From JACQXM01 sp964569425 (GTDB lineage Bacteria; Planctomycetota; Phycisphaerae; UBA1845), in contig CAZMVD010000014.1 in the NCBI GenBank assembly GCA_964569425.1, positions 1 to 55,434 on the forward strand: a DNA stretch of 55,434 bases. The letters run 5' to 3'. Position 1 is the stretch's first letter. Every line of letters begins with the position of its first letter. A program made the position numbers and the translations under genes. This document shows positions 18,496 through 25,386 of this stretch, piece by piece. The notes beneath the pieces were generated by a model that did no database searches, was not told the DNA's origin, and saw only the letters and a list, made by a program, of their open reading frames with translations.

Positions 18496-19266
18496 TCACG
18501 CCGGAATGCCGTACTCCTTGAGCAACTGAGCAAACCGCTCGGCAATCTGTTGAACGCTGCCTTCGAATATCTCCGCTCGAGCGCTCCCTTCGGGCTGCGA
18601 CATCGAGGCAATCCGCAGCTCCAACCCCACAGGCGCTCCGTCGGCTGCCACCTCGTCAATGCGGGCCGACTTCATCGCCTCCATGACTTTACTGGTCACC
18701 ACGTAGCGCGGCGCGCGTTCCGCCGCTTGGATCCCCAACACGGCGGGCCCGCGGACTTCAATCTCCGCCATATGCCCCCCGGGATATTCTTTCCGCGCCA
18801 GAACTCGCCCGTCGGCCGTCACTACCTGGATGACGTACCCGACGTAGGGCACCCCGAGTTCCGCCGCGAGAAACGCTCCGACAAAGCCGTCAAGGTCATC
18901 CACGGCCTGCGTGCCGGTCAAAATGAGATCGAAATGGATATCGCTTATGGCGCGCCGCAGAATCGCGGCGATCCCGCGACTTCCCATCCCCTGATCGAAA
19001 CCGTCGCCGGTTACCTTGACGACTCGGTCCGCGCCCTTGGCCACCGCCGTGAACAGGGCTTCGTCAACGTCTCCCGTGTCGAGCGTCATGACCGTGATGT
19101 GCCCGCCGCTGCGCTCCTTAAGAATAAGTGCCTGCTCCAGCGCGTGCTCGTCCAGTTCGTTGGGCATGAGCCGCAGGAACTGGCGATCCAGCAGATGACT
19201 TTCCGCATCGATCTCCAGCTCCTCCACGAGGTCCGGCACGAACTTCATCAGGACGACTATGTCCAT
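18496..19266 (-). CDS. etfB: Electron transfer flavoprotein beta subunit
   Basis: 256 aa of typical EtfB fold: MDIVVLMKFVPD, NELDEHALEQAL, TVMTLDTG, ILTGTQAVDDLDGFVGA and GVPYVGYV. It holds the AMP or second flavin site. It forms a heterodimer with EtfA, taking electrons from an acyl-CoA or other dehydrogenase. No dehydrogenase gene is in this cluster, so the donor is unknown. Confidence 0.95.
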   Translation of the reverse strand: MDIVVLMKFVPDLVEELEIDAESHLLDRQFLRLMPNELDEHALEQALILKERSGGHITVMTLDTGDVDEALFTAVAKGADRVVKVTGDGFDQGMGSRGIAAILRRAISDIHFDLILTGTQAVDDLDGFVGAFLAAELGVPYVGYVIQVVTADGRVLARKEYPGGHMAEIEVRGPAVLGIQAAERAPRYVVTSKVMEAMKSARIDEVAADGAPVGLELRIASMSQPEGSARAEIFEGSVQQIAERFAQLLKEYGIPA

Positions 19267-19310
19267 CGCCTATCCTCCACGCGGTCTTCTTCCCCGCTCC
19301 ATCAAACGGG

Positions 19311-20504
19311 TTAGCCGAACATGGACTCCGCCAGGAGTTCCAGCACGTCGCGTACCGCGAGGCGGCCTTCTTCTCCGGCACCCTTGACGGCGTCCTCAAA
19401 CCGCGGCGCTTCGTAGGGGCAGGCCACCGCCAGCACATCTGCTCCCGCGGCCACCGCTTCCTGCACGCGCCATTCCGTGGTTCGCGCATGGGCCTTTTCC
19501 CAGGAGTAACCGTCGAGCCACATGCCGCCTCCCCCGCCACCGCAGCAGATACTCTGTTCCCGGTTGTGCGACATCTCCACTACTTCCACCCCCGGAATCG
19601 CAGCGAGAAGCTGCCGCGGCTCCTCATAAATGTTGTTTTCGTTGGCCCGCCCGAGGTAGCACGGATCGTGATAGGTGACGCGGCGTTTGATCGGGTGTTG
19701 GAGCATCGGTCGGAGCTGGTCGATCCGCTCAGTCAGCAATTGCACGCCGTGCTTGATGGTGCGCTCAAAACCCAGCCGCGGGTACTCGTGACGCAGTGCG
19801 TTGTATGCGTGCGGATCGGTGGTCACGAGGTAATCGAATGAGTATTTGCGCATCGCCTGCACGTTCTTCCGCGCCAGCAGCTCGAACAAGCCCCACTCGC
19901 CGGTGAAGGCCTGCGTATCGCCGTCGCTGCATTCCTCCGGGCCGAGGATCCCGAACGAGATGTTCAGGGCGTGCAGGATTTTCGCCATCGCCTTGCTGAC
20001 AAGCTGCGCGCGCGGGTGATAGGAGGCATAGTCGCCCACGAACCACAACACTTCGACCGGCTGGCGGTGCGTGTGCATGACCGGAACCGGCACCGTGAAG
20101 TCCCGCGCCCAGTCGGCGCGTTTCTTGGGAGACTCCCCCAGCGCGTTGCCGTAGCGCCGCGAGTTGCCCAGCGCCACCTGGAGCTCCTGCGGAATGCTGC
20201 CGCCGACGAGCATCTCCGTCTTCAACGTGGCCAACAGTCCCCGCGTCAGCGGAATTTTCGCCGGGCAAACCGAGGCGCACGCAAAGCACGACACGCATAG
20301 CCAGATCGTGTCACTCTCCAGAACTCCGTGGAAATCGTCCGCCCGGAGCGCGGCGATCAGCGTGCGCGGCGGGTAGTCCATTGCGAAGCCGTACGGACAC
20401 ACCCCGCTGCACGTCCCGCACTGCAAGCACTTGCGGATCTTCTCCCCGCCGGGTGTGGCGCCGATCACTTTTTCCAGGAATTCCCCCGAAGTGGCCGTCG
20501 ACAT
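19311..20504 (-). CDS. Soluble HdrC-HdrB-like (HdrD-type) iron-sulfur oxidoreductase
   Basis: 397 aa. Two [4Fe-4S] motifs come first (CLQCGTCSGVCP and CVSCFACASVCP), followed by an HdrB-like half with HDPCYLGRANENN, SICCGGGGGGMW and VACPYEAP, one complete CCG-type site. The first CCG half is altered to WFVGDYASYHP, just as in the membrane EMO-like protein of the same cluster, so the two are paralogous. Here the membrane domain is absent. It probably replaces HdrB/HdrC as partner of HdrA, or accepts electrons from EtfAB. ATG 20504 with AGGGAG about 10 nt upstream was preferred to the longer frame. Confidence 0.88.
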   Translation of the reverse strand: MSTATSGEFLEKVIGATPGGEKIRKCLQCGTCSGVCPYGFAMDYPPRTLIAALRADDFHGVLESDTIWLCVSCFACASVCPAKIPLTRGLLATLKTEMLVGGSIPQELQVALGNSRRYGNALGESPKKRADWARDFTVPVPVMHTHRQPVEVLWFVGDYASYHPRAQLVSKAMAKILHALNISFGILGPEECSDGDTQAFTGEWGLFELLARKNVQAMRKYSFDYLVTTDPHAYNALRHEYPRLGFERTIKHGVQLLTERIDQLRPMLQHPIKRRVTYHDPCYLGRANENNIYEEPRQLLAAIPGVEVVEMSHNREQSICCGGGGGGMWLDGYSWEKAHARTTEWRVQEAVAAGADVLAVACPYEAPRFEDAVKGAGEEGRLAVRDVLELLAESMFG

Positions 20505-20774
20505 TTTGGCTAAACTCCCTGCGGTCTGCAGGCAACAGGGCGTCGCCCACCGACCGTGCCCCTGCCTCCGACCCGACATGTCCCCGCCGGCAGGCCACGG
20601 TCTACACCAGTTCGGCGGGCACCGACGCCTGCCGTGCTTCTAACCCTCAGTTCTTCCGAGACACGCGCAGGCCTCGGCGGCTGGCACTGTTCCCGAAGCC
20701 GCCTGCATTCGCCATTCGCGGCCGCACGATACGGCCGCGTCATTTGGTTGCAGCCGCGAGGTCGCGACGTGTGC

Positions 20775-21278
20775 TCATCGCTTCACTGCGCTGGGTTGCG
20801 CCATCGCCACCCGCAGGGGGCGCCCGTTCTGATAGGGGCAGCCGCCGCGAAGGGGCGCAATCGGACACGGCCCCTGAACGTCGGCCGCGCAGCGCAAACA
20901 AAAACCCCCGTCTATTCGTCCCGCGCCGTAGAGCGCCACCGCAAAGCGCTCCAGCAAATGGGAAAGGATTTCGATTTCCTGGGGCGGGAAAGCGGACAGG
21001 GACTCCTTCAATCGGTTCAGTCGCAATCGTTCGCACCGGTCCACAAGCCGCCGGCCCGTGGCGCTGGCGGAAATGAGCTGCACCCGACGGTCGGCCCCCG
21101 ACGGTCGCCGCACCAGCAGCCCCATCCGCACCAGCTTGTCGATGCTCTTGGTGGCCGCCGGCGCGCTCACCCCCAGGAAACCCGCCGCTACGCCCAGCGC
21201 TTGCGACGCACTGTATCCTGCCACCGCGCAGCGTGGAGACCGCCCCATCGAATGCGATTCCGGCATATGCACGCCCAT
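20775..21278 (-). CDS. MarR-type regulator with Cys-rich tail, probably N-terminally truncated
   Basis: 167 aa. A winged-helix region (SQALGVAAGFLGVSAPAATK, then LVRMGLLVRRPSGADRR) is followed by dimerisation helices (LSAFPPQEIEILSHLLERF) and a C-terminal cysteine cluster: FCLRCAADVQGPCPI, then GGCPYQ. The first MarR helix, normally 30-40 residues before the DNA-binding domain, is not recognisable, and an in-frame TGA closes the frame 42 nt upstream of the ATG. A transposase fragment begins just beyond. The four tail cysteines suggest an iron-sulfur or zinc sensor. It is on the same strand as the redox cluster and 270 nt upstream of it, so it is a likely regulator. Confidence 0.75.
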   Translation of the reverse strand: MGVHMPESHSMGRSPRCAVAGYSASQALGVAAGFLGVSAPAATKSIDKLVRMGLLVRRPSGADRRVQLISASATGRRLVDRCERLRLNRLKESLSAFPPQEIEILSHLLERFAVALYGAGRIDGGFCLRCAADVQGPCPIAPLRGGCPYQNGRPLRVAMAQPSAVKR

Positions 21279-21290
21279 TTCAAGAGCGAC

Positions 21291-21317
21291 TGAACCACCT
21301 TTGGTCCGTTTGGTTCA
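21291..21317. promoter_or_regulatory. Inverted repeat upstream of the MarR gene (candidate operator)
   Basis: TGAACCA (21291-21297) is perfectly mirrored by TGGTTCA (21311-21317) with a 13-bp spacer, 12 bp upstream of the MarR start. A nested ACCA/TGGT pair lies inside. It may be an autoregulatory operator. It could equally be part of the end of the degraded mobile element whose transposase start follows at 21365. Confidence 0.35.
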
Positions 21318-21334
21318 ATGGCTGCGTGTGCCGA

Positions 21335-21583
21335 TCAGTGAATTCGGTCAGAGAGGATCGAGCCATGTCGAAGACGATTGCGCTCTCGGAGGAGTTTGGA
21401 AACGTGACCGATCCGCGGGGTGCTCGGGGGCGGCGGCAGCCCCAGCGCCATCCGGTGATAGCGCTCGATCGCGGCGTCCCGATCTGCCCCCAGGTAGACG
21501 CGGCTACCGCATCGCGTCACGTAGTACTGCCCGGTCGGCTCGTGGAACGAAATCGGATCGGTTGACGTTCGTGTCCGTGGCAT
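21335..21583 (-). pseudogene. N-terminal fragment of an integrase-like protein
   Basis: An 82-aa frame starting MPRTRTSTDPISFHEPTGQY, with YVTRCGSRVYLG and DRDAAIERYHRMALG. This resembles the AP2-like N-terminal arm domain of planctomycete tyrosine recombinases (xGQxxVTLxGxxxYLGxxxxxxxxxxYxRLxAEW). From about residue 52 (after GLPPPP) the frame reads antisense into the transposase remnant, so only the arm domain is kept and no catalytic domain exists. It sits about 106 bp from tRNA-Val. Confidence 0.4.
21365..21436 (+). pseudogene. N-terminal remnant of an ISAs1/DDE-type transposase
   Basis: The 24 codons from ATG 21365 read MSKTIALSEEFGNVTDPRG and resemble the FGxLxDPRxxR start of ISAs1-type transposases. 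After about 21436 the homology stops abruptly, where the integrase-like frame on the opposite strand begins. A mere fragment; the family assignment is tentative. Confidence 0.35.
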
Positions 21584-21688
21584 CGCACTTCCTCCAAGAG
21601 TGTAGGGAGAAGTGTAGTGCCACGATCTTCGACCCCGCTGACGGAAGGATGATCGTCCATAAGTCGTTGCGGCATAAAGACTTGCGAA

Positions 21689-21762
21689 TGGGCGATACAG
21701 GACTTGAACCTGTGACCTCCTGCGTGTCGAGCAGGCGCTCTAGCCAACTGAGCTAATCGCCC
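21689..21762 (-). tRNA. tRNA-Val (anticodon GAC)
   Basis: A full cloverleaf on the minus strand: acceptor GGGCGAT/ATCGCCC, D arm with GCTCAGTTGGC...GAGC, anticodon stem CCTGC/GCAGG around loop TCGACAC (anticodon GAC, reads GUC), and T arm ACAGG-TTCAAGT-CCTGT. The discriminator base is A (position 21689). CCA is not encoded. Confidence 0.97.
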
Positions 21763-21778
21763 CCAGAGGGCTTCCGGC

Positions 21779-21807
21779 ATTAGACGGAAGCCGTAGCGGA
21801 CTGTCAA
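21779..21807 (-). promoter_or_regulatory. Sigma-70-type promoter of tRNA-Val
   Basis: On the minus strand TTGACA (21802-21807), a 17-bp spacer, then TCTAAT (21779-21784), ending 16 bp before the tRNA 5' end. The -35 matches consensus at 6 of 6 and the -10 at 5 of 6. Apart from this promoter I see no gene between the tRNA and 22100. Confidence 0.75.
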
Positions 21808-22100
21808 CGGTGGTACGTGCCAGAGTTCCAGCCCGTACGTCTCACGAGGTAGCGCCCCCTGGTTACGCGCCCACTCCTTCATGCTCCCGGCGAAAGCGCC
21901 GCTGTGCGCACATGATGCTGTTTCTCCATGAACGATGAACTGGTTTATTACACCTTGTTTATTCCACGGTGGACCGCCTTCTGTCATCTATGGGGCGCGC
22001 AATGTGGGGTACGGCGATGGCTCAGAGAGCACCTGAAAACGGCGCTGCCGAAGTTCCGGCCACGCCCGCGTTGCACCAAGGCGGCGCTTCAAGGCCGCTA

Positions 22101-23216
22101 TCACCCGGCCAGAGACCGGAGGACTTCGCATCCCTTACGGATGTTTTCATCGGTGACGGCGTAGCTGATGCGGAAGTGCGTGTCGCGTTCGCTGAAGACC
22201 TCGCCCGCGATGATGAGGACGTTGCGGCTGATGGCCTCTTCCACAAAGGCCGTGGCGGTGAGGAACCGTTGCGGCGCCTTCGGAAAGACGTAAAAGCCGC
22301 CTGACGGGCGGATGAAATCAAAGGCGCCCTCCAGTTCGCGGCATACCAGGTCGCGCTTGGCTCGATAGGCGTTCACCTGGGCGGACATGTCCGTGTCCAT
22401 GGCCGCCAAGGCGCCGTACTGGGCCGGGTGAGGCGCGCAAACATAAGTATACTGCTGCAATTTGGCCATCTCGGAGATCAATTCAGTCGGTCCCGCGGCG
22501 TAGCCCATACGCAGTCCCGTCATGGCATGAGATTTTCCGAATCCGCGAAGCAGGATCGTGCGTTCGGGTGCGAAGCGAACGGGGCTGGGTAACGGACCAT
22601 CGAAGGCGAGCATGTTGTAGATTTCGTCGGAAATGATCAGCAAATCGCGGCGCCGGGCCAAGTCACAAAGCGATTTCATGTCCGATTCGCGGTAGACCAC
22701 GCCGGTGGGGTTTCCCGGGGAACAGACCAGCAGCACCTTGGTTCGCGGGGTGAGTGCCGCCTCCAGGCGATCCGGATGAAACTGGAAGTCATCGTAAAGG
22801 CTGACGGGAACCGGCGTTCCGCCTGCGAGACGCACCAGATGCTTGTAGGAGACGAAGTAGGGATCGGCAAAGACCACTTCGTCGGCAGGATTCAAACAGG
22901 CGAGCAACGCGAGGAACAATCCCCCGGAAACGCCACAGGTGACAAACAGGTCCGGGGTCCAGTCAAACTCTTCCTTCAGCGAACGGCTGATGCGTTCGCG
23001 AAGCGCAGGAATCCCTCTGGTCACCGTATACCCGTTGTGGTCTTCGTGGATGGCTTGGGCCATCGCTCGCTTCACGGCGTCCGGCACCGGGAAGTCCGGT
23101 TGCCCGATGGAGAGATTGATCGGGTCCTTGAGTGTGGCTCCGAGGTCGAATACTCGACGGATGCCGGAAGAACCGATTCGATGAACGCGGTCGGCAATGA
23201 AGCTTCGGTCAGGCAT
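22101..23216 (-). CDS. Class I/II PLP-dependent aminotransferase
   Basis: 371 aa, fold type I. INLSIGQPDFPVPDAVKRA opens the domain. VCSPGNPTGVVY binds substrate and PLP, the Asp is in ISDEIYNML, and the Schiff-base Lys is in RGFGKSHAMTGLRMGY. RISYAV provides the C-terminal Arg that binds the alpha-carboxylate. Closest style is aspartate/aromatic aminotransferases. The exact amino acid pair cannot be told from sequence. GGAAGG precedes the ATG. It stands alone between the tRNA and the small basic protein. Confidence 0.92.
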   Translation of the reverse strand: MPDRSFIADRVHRIGSSGIRRVFDLGATLKDPINLSIGQPDFPVPDAVKRAMAQAIHEDHNGYTVTRGIPALRERISRSLKEEFDWTPDLFVTCGVSGGLFLALLACLNPADEVVFADPYFVSYKHLVRLAGGTPVPVSLYDDFQFHPDRLEAALTPRTKVLLVCSPGNPTGVVYRESDMKSLCDLARRRDLLIISDEIYNMLAFDGPLPSPVRFAPERTILLRGFGKSHAMTGLRMGYAAGPTELISEMAKLQQYTYVCAPHPAQYGALAAMDTDMSAQVNAYRAKRDLVCRELEGAFDFIRPSGGFYVFPKAPQRFLTATAFVEEAISRNVLIIAGEVFSERDTHFRISYAVTDENIRKGCEVLRSLAG

Positions 23217-23357
23217 GGCGGCCTTCCGAACAAAAAGATCCGGCGCGCCGAGTACCCACTCGCGCCCGCCGTGGCCGTGCTGAAGCGAATCGCGAAGGTA
23301 GACTCAGCGCGAAGGTGGTGTGGACGACCAGCGTTCCGCCTGCGCGACCAATCGCAA

Positions 23358-23648
23358 CTACTTCTTCTTGTCTTTCTCGGCAGCGGGCTTGGCGCCAGCC
23401 TTGTCCGCAGGCTTGGCATCTGCGGGCGCCGCGGCCTCGGTACCTGTAGCGCTTTCGGTGCTTTTTTCAGCCTTGCTCTTTTTGCCCACTGCGGCCTTAC
23501 GATGGGCCACCTTGGGAAGGCCCAGGGCGGTTGAATCTCCCGTCCAAAGCCCCGTGTCTTTCAGAATGCTGATTCTCTCGGCGCGGCTCAGTACGTTTCG
23601 ATGCCGCTCCAATACGCTTCTCGACCGCAAAGACTTATCGACCGACAT
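23358..23648 (-). CDS. PVC-type small basic protein
   Basis: 96 aa. MSVDKSLRSRSVLERHRNVL, RAERISILKDTGLW, then LGLPKVAHRKAAVGKKSK, followed by a Lys/Ala/Glu-rich tail. The first 60 residues match what I recall of the small basic protein family shared by Chlamydiae, Verrucomicrobia and Planctomycetes (TIGR04137). Its role is unknown; the charge suggests nucleic-acid or ribosome association. It is the best lineage marker in the window. The acidic/Ala tail is longer than usual. Confidence 0.85.
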   Translation of the reverse strand: MSVDKSLRSRSVLERHRNVLSRAERISILKDTGLWTGDSTALGLPKVAHRKAAVGKKSKAEKSTESATGTEAAAPADAKPADKAGAKPAAEKDKKK

Positions 23649-23663
23649 AATGACGACTCCCGG

Positions 23664-24500
23664 TTACCATCCCTCGGCTTTCAAAGTTCTGAAGTAGCCT
23701 TCCAGTTTGTACCCACCGCCCGAAGCAAAGTACTTAGCGCCGACGGCACGAACCTTGTCCAGCAACTGCTCGGCAAGGCGCTTCTGCCCCGGGTCGCGGT
23801 GATTATAGCCTTGATCGGTGATAAGTTGAATGGCCCCGCTACGATAGCGAACGGGGGTGGTGGATATGCCATGCTGGGCGAGAAACTCCCGGGCCGGCGT
23901 CGCATCGGCGGCGGCAGACGGCAGAAACTCCTGAACGACCACATAAGTGTGACCGGGAACCCAGCCTCTCGACTCACGAGAACCCTGCGAGGGCACGGCG
24001 GAGGCGCTTTCCGGCCCGGCGGCAGGGATTGAACGCCGCTGTTCGCTCTCGGTCAGGGCGGCGATCAATTCCGGCTGCGGGGGCTGGCGGCGCACGCCGT
24101 CGATCTCGTCATCCAGTTCCGCGGCAAAAGCCGCGCGACCTGCCTCGTAACCGACACGATGTCCTTCTTTCAAGCCGCTGCGCCGCCCTGAGACCGCTGC
24201 CGCCGTCACCAGGAGCACGATGACGAACAGCACCAGCGCAGATGAAGCACTGGTGAGCGAAATGTGCACGCGCCGCCCGTCTACCTGCCATGCGCGCCCG
24301 CCACGAAGGTCCACGTTCCTGGCTGTTTCCACCGAAGGCGGCGCGGAGGCGCTCGCGGCCACCGGCCGGGTGGCGCGTTCCGCCAACCCCGCAGGGCGTG
24401 CAGGTACCCGCCTCGGGGGCGATCCCGCTGCCAGCCCGCCATCAATGGGATGGTCCTCGAGCAGATCGAACAATGCGGGTCCGTGTTGGCTTTTGGACAT
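23664..24500 (-). CDS. Single-pass membrane protein with SPOR-like C-terminus
   Basis: 278 aa. Disordered cytoplasmic N-terminus (about 1-85), one membrane helix (SSALVLFVIVLLVTAAAV, about 84-102), a coiled, Gln/Pro-rich spacer and a C-terminal domain (about 180-278) with HTYVVVQEFLPSAA, REFLAQHGISTTPV and ASGGGYKLEGYF. The last part resembles SPOR-type or septal-peptidoglycan-binding folds often seen in planctomycetes. ATG 24500 was chosen because GAGGTG lies 6 nt upstream. Fifteen nt upstream of the small basic protein start, so probably cotranscribed. Confidence 0.75.
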   Translation of the reverse strand: MSKSQHGPALFDLLEDHPIDGGLAAGSPPRRVPARPAGLAERATRPVAASASAPPSVETARNVDLRGGRAWQVDGRRVHISLTSASSALVLFVIVLLVTAAAVSGRRSGLKEGHRVGYEAGRAAFAAELDDEIDGVRRQPPQPELIAALTESEQRRSIPAAGPESASAVPSQGSRESRGWVPGHTYVVVQEFLPSAAADATPAREFLAQHGISTTPVRYRSGAIQLITDQGYNHRDPGQKRLAEQLLDKVRAVGAKYFASGGGYKLEGYFRTLKAEGW

Positions 24501-24622
24501 GATGAGCACCTCTGTTGCCCGTTACCTGTTCGTCGCAGGATGGGACCGCGATTCCACCCCTCTCGGGCGCCAAGAGAATAACCGAAAACCCGCCGTGCGA
24601 AAAGGCCCGAAACCGAGATGAA

Positions 24623-25369
24623 TCAGGCCTTTCCCCCGGCCGTTGCAAGGGGCCGGCGGGGTGGGTCGGACTGGTGGACGCGACCCGTATAAGTGTCTGT
24701 AACGACCTGACCGTCACGCATGGTAATGATGCGATCACATCGCCCGGCGACTTCGGGTTCATGGGTGACCATCAGAATGGTCATTCCCGAATCGTGCAAG
24801 GTGTCAAAGACGGCCAGAATCGACTCTCCGGTAGCGGTATCGAGATTGCCGGTGGGTTCGTCGGCGAGCAGAATCAGGGGGTCGTTGATCAGGGCGCGGG
24901 CGATGGCGGCGCGCTGCTGTTGTCCGCCAGAAAGCTGGGTCGGCCGATGGTGGCCGCGATCGGCGAGGCCCACAACTTCGATCAGATGCATGGCCTTCTC
25001 GCGGCGCACCGGGGCGGGGTAATCCTGGTACAGCAGGGGTACCTCCAGGTTCTCCAGTACCGAGAGCTGAGGGATCAGGTTGAAATTCTGAAACACGAAG
25101 CCGATGCGTTGCCCGCGAATATCCGACAGGGCGTTGTCATCGAGTTCGGAAACATCCACATCACCCAAGAGATAACGACCGGAGGTTGGTCGATCGAGAC
25201 AGCCCAGCAGATTGAGCATGGTGCTCTTGCCGGAACCCGACTGCCCGCAGATGGCCACCGATTGGCCGCGCACGAAATCGATGTTTATGCCGCGCAGGGC
25301 GTGAACCAGAACGCCGCTCTCCGCGTCGCCATAGACCTTAGTCAGTTCCTGTACGGACGCGATGAGCAA
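24623..25369 (-). CDS. ABC transporter ATP-binding protein (MacB/LolD type)
   Basis: 248 aa. Walker A GQSGSGKST, Q loop FVFQNFNLIPQLSVLENLEV, signature LSGGQQQRAAIARAL, Walker B LILLADEPTGNLD and H loop VTHEPEV. NFNLIPQLSVLEN and DEPTGNLD mark the MacB/LolD class that works with FtsX-type permeases. A TTG start follows GGAG by 5 nt. It lies 17 nt after the adaptor gene. No permease follows, which is odd for this class. Confidence 0.92.
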   Translation of the reverse strand: MLIASVQELTKVYGDAESGVLVHALRGINIDFVRGQSVAICGQSGSGKSTMLNLLGCLDRPTSGRYLLGDVDVSELDDNALSDIRGQRIGFVFQNFNLIPQLSVLENLEVPLLYQDYPAPVRREKAMHLIEVVGLADRGHHRPTQLSGGQQQRAAIARALINDPLILLADEPTGNLDTATGESILAVFDTLHDSGMTILMVTHEPEVAGRCDRIITMRDGQVVTDTYTGRVHQSDPPRRPLATAGGKA

Positions 25370-25386
25370 GGGAACTCCGGTTGGGC

